DNA of 64,000 nt. Source: Sutcliffiella horikoshii. Its GTDB lineage: Bacteria; Bacillota; Bacilli; Bacillales; Bacillaceae_I. Location: assembly GCA_001636495.1 (NCBI GenBank), contig KV440964.1:1752666-1816665 (forward strand), in the 5' to 3' direction. Within the stretch, counting starts at the first letter, position 1. Each line of letters starts with the position of its first letter. The position numbers and the translations under genes were made by a program. This document shows positions 18,338 to 27,459 of this stretch, piece after piece. The notes under the pieces were generated by a model, which was given only the letters and a program-made list of their open reading frames with translations, was not told the DNA's origin and searched no databases.

Positions 18338-19199
18338 TAAGTGGCTAAGGCTTTTTCAAAAAATACATGTCCATCCTCTCATGTGGTTTTTGGTGGGACT
18401 GGCCATTATGACTGCGAACTTTCGGGAGCTGTTACTTCTATTTTTCATCGTACTGGTTCATGAACTGGGACATGGGGTGGCGGCTACACACTATAATTGG
18501 CGAATTAAGCAGGTGTTGCTATTGCCGTTTGGTGGGGTGGCTGAAATGGAGGAGCATGGGAACCGTCCCCTAAAAGAAGAGCTGGTTGTCACACTCGCGG
18601 GCCCGTTGCAGCATATATGGCTGGGAGCGGGAGGGTTTCTTTTATATAAGATGGGATATTTATCCCTGGGGATGTGGGAACTGTTTTTTACATTTAATTT
18701 GATGATTTTTCTGGTGAACCTTCTGCCCATCTGGCCGCTTGATGGCGGGAAGATTATGGGGCTTTTGTTAAGCAGGTTCTCGGCTTTTGCACAGGCTCAT
18801 GAAAGGACGTTGCAAATGTCCTTTGTATTTCTGGCGATTTTTACGGCGACGTACCTGTTCATTGATCCGTTGCATATCAATATCTGGATCATCACGGTCT
18901 TCCTCTTTTTTTCCTTATATACGGAATGGAAACAAAGGCATTTCATGTTTATGCGATTCCTGATGGAGCGGTATTACGGAAAGAATAATTCTTTTTCGAC
19001 CATCACTCCGATTGTCGTGGATGAGAAGGAGAAAATCCATCAGGTACTTCAACGGTTCAAACGCGATTGTAAGCACAATATCATTGTGATGAAGGGGAAT
19101 GACAAACAGCCACCGCTCGATGAAAATGAGCTGTTGCATGCTTATTTCAAGGAGAAGTTGACGACAATTGATATAGGAGATATCCTGTATTCATACTGA
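18330..19199 (+). CDS. spoIVFB: SpoIVFB, S2P-family pro-sigma-K processing protease
   Basis: SpoIVFB (289 aa) is the intramembrane metalloprotease that cleaves pro-sigma-K in the mother cell. The zinc motif HELGH is at residues 44-48 and the third ligand Asp138 lies in NLLPIWPLDGG. Six hydrophobic segments are followed by a soluble CBS-like C-terminal domain (about 225-289). The start is TTG at 18330, overlapping spoIVFA by 8 nt. bofC and spoVB elsewhere in this window belong to the same sporulation programme. Confidence 0.93.
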   Translation: MNNKWLRLFQKIHVHPLMWFLVGLAIMTANFRELLLLFFIVLVHELGHGVAATHYNWRIKQVLLLPFGGVAEMEEHGNRPLKEELVVTLAGPLQHIWLGAGGFLLYKMGYLSLGMWELFFTFNLMIFLVNLLPIWPLDGGKIMGLLLSRFSAFAQAHERTLQMSFVFLAIFTATYLFIDPLHINIWIITVFLFFSLYTEWKQRHFMFMRFLMERYYGKNNSFSTITPIVVDEKEKIHQVLQRFKRDCKHNIIVMKGNDKQPPLDENELLHAYFKEKLTTIDIGDILYSY

Positions 19200-19227
19200 T
19201 ACTACTTCGAAAGCTGAGGCTAATTCA

Positions 19228-20679
19228 TTGATAGAGTTAATTATGGATATGAAAGCGACAGAGAAACGGGTCGCGATAAAAGAGGATGACAAAATTGTCG
19301 AGTTATTGATTGACCGGCCAACTTCTCATCCGATTGAAGGAAATATATATGTGGGTCGCGTTGTGAATGTTCTGCCAGGCATGCAAGCCGCTTTTGTTGA
19401 TTTTGGACAAAAGAAACCAGGATATCTTCATCGCGACCATTTGTGTTCTTATCAAACCTCCACCCTCTCCAAATCGGAAAAGGAACAGAAGGGCATTTCC
19501 CATTTTGTCCACCAGGGGGAAGCGATTTTGGTACAGGTAGTAAAAGAGAGCGAGGGGGCAAAAGGGGCCAAGCTCACTGGTCTCCTTGAGTTTCCAGGGA
19601 CACATATTGTGTACCAGCCATACGGGAAGTATAAAGCCATTTCTAAAAAAATGTCCGATGCTAAAAGGCAGGAATGGCGCAAGCTTTTACAAGAATGGCT
19701 GACTTCAGAAGAAGGGGTTATTTTACGTACCGCAAGTGAGCATGTTTCTGCTGAGGTGGTGGAGGCGGAACTGTTGGAATTGCAACGGCAGTTCTTGGAA
19801 GTCCAGGAGAAGCAAGGCGCGGCTGTAAAGGTTCCTCTTCTTGTCCACCAAGAAGATCATTTTTTATCAAAAATACTTAGAGAGATATCTGCTGCTGATG
19901 TGAAGCTTGTAGAGGTGGATGAGGTCCATACCTCCCAGCTTTTGAAAAAGAAAGGCTATCCTGTCCGTTTTTATCAAGGGAAAGAAGGCATCTTCAAAAG
20001 AAGGGGCATGGAGCAGGAGCTTGAGAAAGCATTGAAGCGGATTGTGTGGCTGCCAAGCGGAGGGTATATCATCATTGAACATACCGAAGCGATGACGGTC
20101 ATTGATGTGAATACCGGAAAATACATAGGGAAGACAGGACAAAAAGAAACGGTGCTGAAAACCAACCTTGAAGCGGCAGTCGAGATAGCGAGACAGCTTC
20201 GCCTAAGACAAATCGGCGGTATCATTATTGTCGATTTCATCGATATGGCAAGTGAAGGGGAACGTCAGCAGGTGCTCCGTTCTGTGCAGCATGCGGTTCA
20301 GAAAGACCGCTCCCATGTGAGGGTGATCGGGTTCACCGAATTGAATCTGTTGCAGCTTACACGCAAGAAGGTACGTGAACCGTTGACGAAGATGCTCCTG
20401 CAGCCATGCGAGCCGTGCGATGGCAAAGGGGTCGTGTTCTCTCTGGATACCGTCACCTATCAGCTGGAGCGGGAGTTGCTGGAGCTTAAAGGAAGCGATG
20501 TCGAAGCGGTAGTGGTGGAAGCGAGCACAGAAGTTGTCGACAAACTGATGAGACTTTCTGATATAATGGAAAGAACGGGCCTTGAGGTTTATTTTTTGAA
20601 AAATGTCGGAGTGCCCCGTTTTGAAGTCAGGTTTGCCGGGTCTGTTGAGGACGCGAAAGAAAGGTTAAAAACGCTCTGA
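19228..20679 (+). CDS. rng: RNase E/G family endoribonuclease
   Basis: This 483-residue RNase E/G-type enzyme cleaves single-stranded AU-rich RNA and matures rRNA. An S1 domain covers about residues 36-125. The catalytic Mg-binding pair is Asp293 (VIDVNTGKYIG) and Asp336 (GGIIIVDFIDM). The zinc-link cysteines are Cys394 and Cys397 (CEPCDGKG), after which the protein ends with the small domain, as in RNase G rather than long RNase E. The start is TTG with a GAGG site. B. subtilis lacks this family, but some other Bacillaceae have it. Its place before rplU echoes the rng-like neighbourhood of ribosomal L21 genes in other bacteria. Confidence 0.93.
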   Translation: MIELIMDMKATEKRVAIKEDDKIVELLIDRPTSHPIEGNIYVGRVVNVLPGMQAAFVDFGQKKPGYLHRDHLCSYQTSTLSKSEKEQKGISHFVHQGEAILVQVVKESEGAKGAKLTGLLEFPGTHIVYQPYGKYKAISKKMSDAKRQEWRKLLQEWLTSEEGVILRTASEHVSAEVVEAELLELQRQFLEVQEKQGAAVKVPLLVHQEDHFLSKILREISAADVKLVEVDEVHTSQLLKKKGYPVRFYQGKEGIFKRRGMEQELEKALKRIVWLPSGGYIIIEHTEAMTVIDVNTGKYIGKTGQKETVLKTNLEAAVEIARQLRLRQIGGIIIVDFIDMASEGERQQVLRSVQHAVQKDRSHVRVIGFTELNLLQLTRKKVREPLTKMLLQPCEPCDGKGVVFSLDTVTYQLERELLELKGSDVEAVVVEASTEVVDKLMRLSDIMERTGLEVYFLKNVGVPRFEVRFAGSVEDAKERLKTL

Positions 20680-20686
20680 AACCTTA

Positions 20687-20716
20687 TTGACATAAGGGTT
20701 TGGAATGTGCTAAGAT
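20687..20716 (+). promoter_or_regulatory. Sigma-A promoter of rplU-prp-rpmA
   Basis: TTGACA at 20687-20692 and TAAGAT at 20711-20716 are 18 nt apart, with an extended TGC directly before the -10. It begins 7 nt after the rng stop. Confidence 0.75.
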
Positions 20717-20723
20717 GTTCTTT

Positions 20724-20841
20724 GTTAGTTTGTAGCACCCGTGCTACAACCGCACAGTCCAGGTTCCATGAAATATGAACGTGAATTCGTTACATATACC
20801 TGATACTGGCGAGTCTGAGTCTATTGAGGAGGTGCAAGAGA
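20724..20841 (+). ncRNA. Ribosomal protein L21 leader RNA
   Basis: This roughly 118-nt untranslated region before rplU contains a GTAGCACCCGTGCTAC hairpin (about 20732-20747) and a CAGTCCAGG...CCTGATACTG segment. It lies in the position of the known L21 leader of Bacillaceae, thought to bind L21 for autoregulation. I recognise it from position and overall pattern; a covariance-model search would settle it. Confidence 0.7.
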
Positions 20842-21150
20842 ATGTACGCAATTATTGAAACAGGTGGTAAGCAAATCAAGGTTGAAGCAGGTCAAGCGAT
20901 CTACATCGAAAAGCTTGATGGCGCTGCTGGAGATGTAGTAACTTTCGACAAGGTTCTTTTCGTTGGTGGCGACGATGTTAAAGTCGGTAGCCCACTAGTA
21001 GCGGGAGCAACTGTAACGGCTAAAGTTGAAAAACAAGGTCGTGCGAAGAAGCTTACTGTATTCAAGTACAAAGCGAAGAAAAACTACCGTAAAAAACAAG
21101 GTCATCGTCAACCTTACACTAAAGTTACTGTTGATGCTATCAACCTGTAA
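20842..21150 (+). CDS. rplU: 50S ribosomal protein L21
   Basis: L21 (102 aa) binds 23S rRNA in the large subunit. The start [11 protein letters not shown] is at ATG 20842 behind GAGGAGGTG; an upstream in-frame TTG is part of the ribosome site. The C-terminal basic [15 protein letters not shown] signature is present. It heads the rplU-prp-rpmA operon. Confidence 0.98.
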   Translation: MYAIIETGGKQIKVEAGQAIYIEKLDGAAGDVVTFDKVLFVGGDDVKVGSPLVAGATVTAKVEKQGRAKKLTVFKYKAKKNYRKKQGHRQPYTKVTVDAINL

Positions 21151-21165
21151 TTATAAGGTGATCGT

Positions 21166-21492
21166 ATGATTAAAGTTACAATTAAACGAGACGATCACAA
21201 GTTGATCCAATCGTTTACCATAACTGGACATGCTAACTTTGCCAAAAAGGGTGCAGACATTGTGTGTGCCGGTGTTTCTGCTGTATCATTCGGTGCGGTG
21301 AACGCGGTCATGTCATTATGTCAGGTCACTCCTGATATTGAGCAGGGTGCAGATGGATTTTTAAGGTGCTCGGTCCCATCCGGTTTGGATGAGTCGACAC
21401 ATGAGAAAGTACAGCTGTTGCTAGAAGGTATGGTTGTGTCTTTAGAGACGATTGAACGTGACTATGGAAATTATATAACCATTTCTAAGTAG
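21166..21492 (+). CDS. prp: Ribosomal-processing cysteine protease Prp (YsxB)
   Basis: Prp (108 aa) removes the N-terminal extension of ribosomal protein L27 in Firmicutes. The catalytic His22 (GHANFAKKGADIVCAG) and Cys34 are at the positions known for the family. The gene lies between rplU and its substrate gene rpmA, whose product carries the matching cleavage motif. Confidence 0.95.
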   Translation: MIKVTIKRDDHKLIQSFTITGHANFAKKGADIVCAGVSAVSFGAVNAVMSLCQVTPDIEQGADGFLRCSVPSGLDESTHEKVQLLLEGMVVSLETIERDYGNYITISK

Positions 21493-21504
21493 GAGGTGGA
21501 ATAC

Positions 21505-21795
21505 ATGTTAAGATTAGATCTTCAGTTCTTTGCTTCCAAAAAGGGAGTAGGTTCTACTAAAAACGGTCGTGACTCTCAGTCCAAGCGTCTTGGCGCTAAG
21601 CGTGCAGACGGTCAACAAGTTTCTGGTGGTTCTATTTTATACCGTCAACGCGGTACTAAAATTTACCCAGGAGCAAACGTTGGACGTGGTGGCGACGATA
21701 CATTGTTCGCGAAGGTTGACGGAATCGTTCGTTTCGAGCGTCTAGGCCGTGACCGCAAACAAGTTAGCGTATATCCTGTTGCTCAAGAAGCATAA
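21505..21795 (+). CDS. rpmA: 50S ribosomal protein L27 with Prp-cleaved extension
   Basis: L27 (96 aa) reaches the peptidyl-transferase centre. The product starts [17 protein letters not shown], with the Firmicute cleavage site after FFA; Prp cuts here to expose the functional N-terminus. I chose ATG at 21505 (GGAGGTGG upstream) over the in-frame ATG at 21496. Confidence 0.97.
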   Translation: MLRLDLQFFASKKGVGSTKNGRDSQSKRLGAKRADGQQVSGGSILYRQRGTKIYPGANVGRGGDDTLFAKVDGIVRFERLGRDRKQVSVYPVAQEA

Positions 21796-21806
21796 TTCCA
21801 AAGGAA

Positions 21807-21838
21807 CTCTAGCCTAAATTTTAGGTTAGGGTTTTTTT
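21807..21838 (+). terminator. Intrinsic terminator after rpmA
   Basis: CTCTAGCCTAAA pairs with TTTAGGTTAGGG (two G-U pairs) with almost no loop remainder, followed by seven T residues. Confidence 0.85.
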
Positions 21839-22025
21839 ATTGGAAATGAGGATTGCGATTTTGGCTGTGCTAGCTCGATTTGGTACCCCTTCGACATGAA
21901 TGCCGAAAATCCTTTGGGGGTCTGACCCCTTTTCTTTCTTTTCGCCCTTTTTCTCCCTTTCTATGCTATAATCGACATAGTTAAGAAGGAATTGGAATTA
22001 AAGTTGGGACTAGGAGTACGGTATT

Positions 22026-22556
22026 ATGAGAAAAAGAGGGACGTTGGATGTGTTGCGTCATTCGAGGCATGATTGGCTTAATCGTATTCAGTTGATTAAG
22101 GCGAATTTGTCGCTTGGGCGTTTGGAACGTGTGAATAATTTGATAGATGAGATTGTGCTCGAGGCCAATCATGAATCCAATTTGACTAATTTGCATGCAC
22201 CCACATTTGCGGAATACTTGATCACCTTCCATTGGGAGCCAAGACTTTTTTCGATGGAGTACGAGGTCATTGGGCAGCCTGTGAACTTGTCAAAAGTGGA
22301 CGAGATGTTGTACAAATGGATTTCTTCTTTGTTTACCGACCTGGAAAATGCGGTAAACAAAAAAGCAGATAACCATTTGTTTTTAAGTTTGCATGTAGAA
22401 GAGACGGAAGTTCGTTTCTTTTTTGATATAAATGGAATACTAGAAGATACAGACTTTTTAACGGAGTGGCTGCAAACACAGCCGGATGGATTCTCAGTGG
22501 TTCTACATGAGATAACATCTGATGAGAGTACCATTCAAGTGTCTTACAAGCTTTAA
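22026..22556 (+). CDS. spo0B: Spo0B sporulation phosphotransferase
   Basis: Spo0B (176 aa) passes phosphate from Spo0F to Spo0A in the sporulation phosphorelay. The N-terminal four-helix-bundle segment RHSRHDWLNRIQLI carries the phosphorylated His (His15), and the C-terminal domain is the degenerate kinase-like fold. It starts at ATG 22026 behind AGGAG. It lies directly before obg, as in B. subtilis. Confidence 0.92.
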   Translation: MRKRGTLDVLRHSRHDWLNRIQLIKANLSLGRLERVNNLIDEIVLEANHESNLTNLHAPTFAEYLITFHWEPRLFSMEYEVIGQPVNLSKVDEMLYKWISSLFTDLENAVNKKADNHLFLSLHVEETEVRFFFDINGILEDTDFLTEWLQTQPDGFSVVLHEITSDESTIQVSYKL

Positions 22557-22629
22557 AAAATGAACGCAAAAGGCGATGAAGCGGCAATTAGTGTCGGCAC
22601 GTCTTTTGACATATCGGAGTGAATAATCA

Positions 22630-23913
22630 ATGTTTGTCGATCAGGTCAAGATTTATGTAAAAGGTGGCGACGGCGGGAACGGAATGGTTGCCTTTCGTCG
22701 TGAAAAATATGTACCAGATGGTGGACCAGCCGGCGGTGATGGTGGTAAAGGAGCGGACGTCATTCTTCAAGTAGAAGAAGGCTTGCGCACACTGATGGAC
22801 TTCCGTTACAAACGCCACTTTAAAGCAACGCGTGGAGAGCACGGAATGTCCAAAAACCAGCATGGAAGAAACTCAGAAGCGATGGTTGTCAAGGTTCCGC
22901 CGGGAACTGTCGTCATGGACGATGATACAAAGGAAACATTGGCTGATTTAACAGAGCACGGCCAGCAGTATGTTGTAGCAAAGGGTGGACGCGGAGGACG
23001 CGGTAATTCGCGTTTTGCAACACCTAGAAATCCTGCTCCAGAAGTGGCTGAGAACGGGGAACCAGGTCAGGAACGTTATGTTGTCCTTGAGCTGAAAGTA
23101 CTTGCTGATGTTGGGCTTGTTGGTTTCCCGAGTGTAGGAAAATCCACACTTCTTTCCGTTGTTTCTGCAGCAAAACCGAAAATTGCGGAATATCACTTCA
23201 CAACAATCGTACCGAATCTTGGAGTAGTGGAAACAGAAGACGGCCGAAGTTTTGTTATGGCCGATCTACCTGGATTGATTCAAGGTGCACATGAAGGTGT
23301 GGGACTTGGGCATCAATTCCTTCGCCACATCGAACGTACTAGGGTTATCATCCATGTCGTGGATATGGGTGGATTGGAAGGCCGTGATCCTTATGAGGAT
23401 TACCTAACAATTAATGCGGAGTTGAAAGAATATAATATGCGTCTGACAGAGCGTGCTCAACTTGTTGTAGCAAACAAAATGGACATGCCTGATGCAGAGG
23501 AAAATCTTGAAATATTCAAAGAGCAGCTTGGCGAAGATGTGAAAGTCTTCCCTATCTCGGCCCTTACTCGCAGCGGTCTGCGTGACCTATTGTATGCGGT
23601 GGCAGACGAGCTTGAGCATGCACCGGAGTATCCGCTTTATGAAGAAGAAGCGATTGAGCAGCGTGTAGTGTACAAGCATGAAAAAGAAGAAGCAGGCTTC
23701 TGGATTACAAGAGAACCAGACGGTGCGTTTGTACTTTCAGGTGAAAAGCTTGAAAAACTGTTTGTCATGACGAACTTCAATCACGAAGAGTCGATCAAAC
23801 GTTTTGCCCGTCAACTTCGCGGTATGGGTGTTGATGAAGCATTGCGTGAACGCGGTGCGAAAGACGGCGACATCGTTCGTCTACTGAAATACGAATTCGA
23901 ATTTGTAGAATAG
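22630..23913 (+). CDS. obgE: GTPase Obg (CgtA)
   Basis: Obg (427 aa) is an essential ribosome-assembly and stress GTPase. The glycine-rich OBG fold covers residues 1-158. The GTPase domain has G1 [10 protein letters not shown]3 DLPGLI and G4 NKMD. The C-terminal OCT domain (about 345-425) is present. It forms a unit with spo0B and is followed by repeat R3, with no classic T-tract terminator. Confidence 0.97.
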   Translation: MFVDQVKIYVKGGDGGNGMVAFRREKYVPDGGPAGGDGGKGADVILQVEEGLRTLMDFRYKRHFKATRGEHGMSKNQHGRNSEAMVVKVPPGTVVMDDDTKETLADLTEHGQQYVVAKGGRGGRGNSRFATPRNPAPEVAENGEPGQERYVVLELKVLADVGLVGFPSVGKSTLLSVVSAAKPKIAEYHFTTIVPNLGVVETEDGRSFVMADLPGLIQGAHEGVGLGHQFLRHIERTRVIIHVVDMGGLEGRDPYEDYLTINAELKEYNMRLTERAQLVVANKMDMPDAEENLEIFKEQLGEDVKVFPISALTRSGLRDLLYAVADELEHAPEYPLYEEEAIEQRVVYKHEKEEAGFWITREPDGAFVLSGEKLEKLFVMTNFNHEESIKRFARQLRGMGVDEALRERGAKDGDIVRLLKYEFEFVE

Positions 23914-23983
23914 ATTGGCCAGAGGGGATAATTCATTTTATCCTCTCTTCTTTACATATACCAATTTTTAGCAGAGATTTCCT

Positions 23984-24110
23984 CCTGTTGACTGAAGAGG
24001 AAGGTGTGAGACTCCTGCGGGAGGTAGCGGTAGGTTGAGACCCCGCAACGAAGTGAGGAGGCTCAAGCACCGCCCCGCGGAAAGCGAACACCTGGAACGA
24101 AGTAAACAGG
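23984..24110 (+). repeat. Palindromic repeat element, copy R3
   Basis: Outer arms CCTGTTGACT (23984-23993) and AGTAAACAGG (24101-24110) match with one change. Inner arms AGGTGT and ACACCT flank the GACTCCTGCGGGAGGTAGCG and CCCCGCGGAAAGCG core. It lies between obg and pheB. Confidence 0.8.
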
Positions 24111-24169
24111 AAGTAAACCAGATCATTTAAATTAATCAAATGCCCTATGAAAAAAAGGAGTGTTATCCG

Positions 24170-24613
24170 ATGTTAGAGGAGAAGTTCTTTTTAGTGCGGG
24201 AAGATGTCCTGCCAGAAGCGATGAAAAAATCGCTTGAAGTGAAAGAAATGCTTGCACGCGGGAAGGTAGATTCCATTGCCGAAGCAGTCCAGAAAGTCGA
24301 TCTCAGCCGCAGTGCATTTTACAAATACCGCGATACCGTCTTTCCGTTTCACACCATGGTAAAAGAAAAAATCATGACCTTGTTTTTTCACCTAGAAGAT
24401 CAAACAGGTGCATTATCGCAACTTCTGGCAACCGTCGCAACTGTCGGCTGTAACGTGTTGACCATTCACCAGACCATTCCACTACAAGGGAAGGCAAACG
24501 TGACCCTTTCTCTTGATATGTCTGGGCTAAAAGGGGATATCAACGCTTTACTTTCGATGCTGAAGCGATTAGAATTTGTAGATAAAGTAGAGATCTTGGG
24601 GACAGGCGCTTAA
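24170..24613 (+). CDS. pheB: PheB-like ACT domain protein
   Basis: This 147-residue protein has an N-terminal helix-turn-helix-like region (about residues 20-60) and a C-terminal ACT amino-acid-binding domain (about 70-145). PheB is encoded next to prephenate dehydratase in Bacillus; its role is not firmly established. I chose ATG at 24170, with AAGGAG nine nt upstream and the length of the B. subtilis protein, over an in-frame ATG at 24140. Confidence 0.9.
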   Translation: MLEEKFFLVREDVLPEAMKKSLEVKEMLARGKVDSIAEAVQKVDLSRSAFYKYRDTVFPFHTMVKEKIMTLFFHLEDQTGALSQLLATVATVGCNVLTIHQTIPLQGKANVTLSLDMSGLKGDINALLSMLKRLEFVDKVEILGTGA

Positions 24614-24677
24614 TTCCGGATTCCAACTGGAAGGTGCTGCCCTGAGTAAGCATAGTTTAGATAGGGGAGTAGAGAGC

Positions 24678-25550
24678 ATGACACCATTACAACAAAGAAT
24701 CGGATTTTTAGGACCGAAAGCAACGTTTACCGATATGGCCGTTACGAAATTTTTTCCGAAAGCTAGCAAAAAAGCTTTTTCCACGATACCGGAATGTATG
24801 GATGCGGTGTTGGAGGGGAAGGTGGACGTGGCGGTTGTTCCACTTGAAAATGCCATAGAAGGGTCGGTCAATGTCACGCTTGATTATCTGATTCACGACT
24901 GCCCTCTTCCGATAGTAGGGGAACTTACGATTCCCATCAGTCAGCATCTCTTGGTGCATCCGGAAAATGTGGATCATGGCGAGGAGTTGGAAGTGATTTA
25001 TTCGCATTCCCATGCCATTGCACAGTGCCATAAGTTTTTACATAAGAAGTACCCAAATGCGGTCTATGAAACGACGTCGTCGACTGCTGCAGCCGCTAAA
25101 TTAATTTCTGATCACAGGCTTTCCAAAAAGGCTGCGTGTATCGCCAATTCCCTTGCCGCCAAGGAATACAATCTGAAAATCCTTCAGGAAAACATCCACG
25201 ATTATGACAACAACCACACCAAGTTCATCATTCTCCATCGGGATGAAACGGTGAACTTATATAATGAGGAATACAAAAGCTCAGGCGAGAAGACTACCAT
25301 GATGGTGACACTGCCGACCGACCAGTCCGGTGCACTGCACCAAGTCTTATCCGTGTTTGCCTGGAGGAAATTGAACCTGTCCAAGATTGAATCAAGACCG
25401 ATGAAAACGGGTTTAGGTAATTATTTTTTCATCATTGATGTCAATGAGGATATGAATCATCCGCTGATTCCGCCAGCCATCGAAGAGTTAGAGGCGCTGG
25501 GTTGTTCGGTGAAGGTATTGGGGAGATATAATAGTTATTTATTAAGATAA
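24678..25550 (+). CDS. pheA: Prephenate dehydratase
   Basis: PheA (290 aa) converts prephenate to phenylpyruvate in phenylalanine synthesis. The periplasmic-binding-like catalytic part covers about residues 5-185 and includes the TSSTAAAAKL catalytic segment. The C-terminal ACT domain (about 205-285; ESRPMKTGLGNY) provides phenylalanine feedback. It follows pheB and ends at a bidirectional terminator shared with the convergent niaR. Confidence 0.96.
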   Translation: MTPLQQRIGFLGPKATFTDMAVTKFFPKASKKAFSTIPECMDAVLEGKVDVAVVPLENAIEGSVNVTLDYLIHDCPLPIVGELTIPISQHLLVHPENVDHGEELEVIYSHSHAIAQCHKFLHKKYPNAVYETTSSTAAAAKLISDHRLSKKAACIANSLAAKEYNLKILQENIHDYDNNHTKFIILHRDETVNLYNEEYKSSGEKTTMMVTLPTDQSGALHQVLSVFAWRKLNLSKIESRPMKTGLGNYFFIIDVNEDMNHPLIPPAIEELEALGCSVKVLGRYNSYLLR

Positions 25551-25602
25551 CAAAAGCCTGGCTAGGATGCAGAGAGGTGCATGTCTAGACAGGCTTTTGT
25601 TA
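25550..25602. terminator. Bidirectional terminator between pheA and niaR
   Basis: ACAAAAGCCTG pairs with CAGGCTTTTGT (25550-25560 with 25590-25600). An inner stem GATGCA/TGCATG and CTAG/CTAG segments make a long hairpin between convergent genes. Confidence 0.82.
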
Positions 25603-25624
25603 TGCAAAGAATTTCTTCTCGAAT

Positions 25625-26161
25625 TTACTCCACAATCATCCCAGCTTCCTTCAATGCCGCACACGCTGCATCAAGTTTTTCCTCGGAATCCGCTTCTATC
25701 GTATGAAGGTGGGTGCCGTCTGTCAGCTGGGAAAGATAGGATGCGTTGGTCTGTTTTATTTTACGGATGAAGGCATCCACTTCCGCGCGGCTGCTTACCA
25801 TGACAGAAGCGTTCAAGTCGCCGTAAACCGGGTGTTCAATCCGCACATCCTTCACCGTTACGCCGTGATCGACTAAAATGTACAATTCCTCTTTTGTCCG
25901 ATGCGGTTCATGGAAGGAAACGATGATGCGCTCCTTTTTCACCTGCTCCCCAAAAGGTTTCATGTAGACGTACCCTTGGCTTGTTGCCAAGATTGGCTCG
26001 TTTTTAGCTTTCAAGAGGGAGATGTCCTGGACAATAACCTGTCTGCTGACATTGGTCCGTCCAGCCAACTCTCCGCCGGTCAGCGGCTTGTCTTCCGTCT
26101 GCAGCCAGTGCAACAGCAGGTTTCTTCGTTCTTCCCCTAGTACTTTCTTTTCTTGGGTCAT
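25625..26161 (-). CDS. niaR: NiaR (YrxA) niacin-responsive transcriptional repressor
   Basis: NiaR (178 aa from ATG 26161; a TTG at 26164 is also possible) represses NAD synthesis genes when nicotinate is plentiful. The N-terminal winged helix (about residues 10-65, TNVSRQVIVQDISLL) is followed by the C-terminal 3H domain with three conserved His residues for metal and nicotinic acid binding (FHEPHR, EHPVYGD and HLHTIE segments). It follows nifS with no gap on the minus strand. A palindrome matching the NiaR operator lies before nadB. Confidence 0.92.
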   Translation of the reverse strand: MTQEKKVLGEERRNLLLHWLQTEDKPLTGGELAGRTNVSRQVIVQDISLLKAKNEPILATSQGYVYMKPFGEQVKKERIIVSFHEPHRTKEELYILVDHGVTVKDVRIEHPVYGDLNASVMVSSRAEVDAFIRKIKQTNASYLSQLTDGTHLHTIEADSEEKLDAACAALKEAGMIVE

Positions 26162-26164
26162 CAA

Positions 26165-27307
26165 TCAGCCGCTCCTTTTCATCCGTTCTTCTATGATTTC
26201 TTTTAATGCCTGCACAGCAAGCTCCAGATCTTTTATAGTAGTCTGTTTTCCAAATGAGATGCGAACAAATTCACGGGCTTCATCCGCTGTTTTTCCCGTA
26301 GCAAGCATGGTGCGTGAAGGTGATTGCGATCCGACCTGACACGCGCTTCCTGTAGAGATTGCGATGCCTTTCCTGTTGCATTCCAGCATCACGTGCTGGC
26401 CTTCCACCCCGGAAAGCCTCAGGCCAAGAATATGTGGCAGTCCTTTGACATGCTCGCCTTCTACAGATATCGGGAGCCATGCCTTCTGGATCTGTCTTAA
26501 GAAAAAAATTCGCAGCGTCTCATATTTTTCTTTCATATCCTGCATCGATGGTGCCAACACCTGGGCTGCAGTCAAAAAGGAGGCGATAGAAGGAACATCT
26601 ACAGTGCCTGGTCGCATTCCTTTTTCATGACTGGCTCCTTCGTACGGGGACTTCCATGATGCTTTCGGATTGATATAGATTGCCCCCACACCTTTTGGAC
26701 CATAAATTTTATGGGCGGATATGGATAGGCTTGTCAGATGAAGCTTTTCAACATCTATTGGTATTTTACCAAATGTCTGGACACAATCGCTATGAAAGAG
26801 GATGTTTTTTTCCTTTAAAAGCGAGCCGATTGCTTCAAGCGGCTGGAGGACCCCTGTTTCTGAATTGGCATGGTGGATGGTGACAAGGCAAGTGTCCTCT
26901 CTCAGTGCTGCTTTTAACTGGGATAAGGCAAGGATTCCATTTGAGTCCACAGGCAACCATGTTACTTCAAAACCCTCTTTTTCGAGAGTCTTGCATTGAG
27001 CATGGATGGATGCGTGTTCGGTTTGGGTGGTGATGATATGCTTGCCTTTATGTTCGTTTCCTTTCAGAAGGGAGCGGATTGCCAGGTAGTTGGCTTCACT
27101 TCCACCGCTTGTAAAATAGATCCCCTCTGCTTTTCCGGCAATCAACCGGGCAAGCTCGATTCTGCATGTTTCTAGAAGATTGAAAGAGGCAGAACCTTGG
27201 TCATGTAAACTGCTGCTGTTGCCGTAGTATTGACGTGCTACCTGTTGATAGGCCTCCAAGGCTTCCTTGCTCATCGGGGTAGTAGCCGCGTAATCCAAAT
27301 AAATCAT
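26165..27307 (-). CDS. nifS: NifS-like cysteine desulfurase (NadA cluster-associated)
   Basis: This 380-residue PLP enzyme transfers sulfur from cysteine. The PLP lysine is Lys200 (SAHKIYGPKG) and the catalytic cysteine is Cys323 (STGSACQVGS). In Bacillus the nifS copy divergent from nadBCA is required for NAD synthesis because it supplies the [4Fe-4S] cluster of NadA; the same arrangement here supports that role. It starts at ATG 27307 behind AAGGAG. Confidence 0.93.
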   Translation of the reverse strand: MIYLDYAATTPMSKEALEAYQQVARQYYGNSSSLHDQGSASFNLLETCRIELARLIAGKAEGIYFTSGGSEANYLAIRSLLKGNEHKGKHIITTQTEHASIHAQCKTLEKEGFEVTWLPVDSNGILALSQLKAALREDTCLVTIHHANSETGVLQPLEAIGSLLKEKNILFHSDCVQTFGKIPIDVEKLHLTSLSISAHKIYGPKGVGAIYINPKASWKSPYEGASHEKGMRPGTVDVPSIASFLTAAQVLAPSMQDMKEKYETLRIFFLRQIQKAWLPISVEGEHVKGLPHILGLRLSGVEGQHVMLECNRKGIAISTGSACQVGSQSPSRTMLATGKTADEAREFVRISFGKQTTIKDLELAVQALKEIIEERMKRSG

Positions 27308-27420
27308 CTATATAAACTCCTTCCCCATTGAAGTGTGCCAAACTGCTTCATCTAGCAATCTTCTGTTCTTTATAAGAGCTAAAAAAAAATCTCTTGTCAT
27401 CAGTATAAAAATATGTAAAT

Positions 27421-27441
27421 ATAGGTGTCAAGACACTTATA
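27421..27441. promoter_or_regulatory. NiaR operator before nadB
   Basis: A perfect palindrome GTGTCAAGACAC at 27425-27436, with AT-rich flanks ATAG and TTAT, matches the known NiaR site pattern (GTGTC-N2-GACAC). It lies 23 nt before the nadB start in the divergent nifS/nadB gap, so it could control both directions. Confidence 0.85.
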
Positions 27442-27459
27442 TACACAGGAGGTTTTTTT

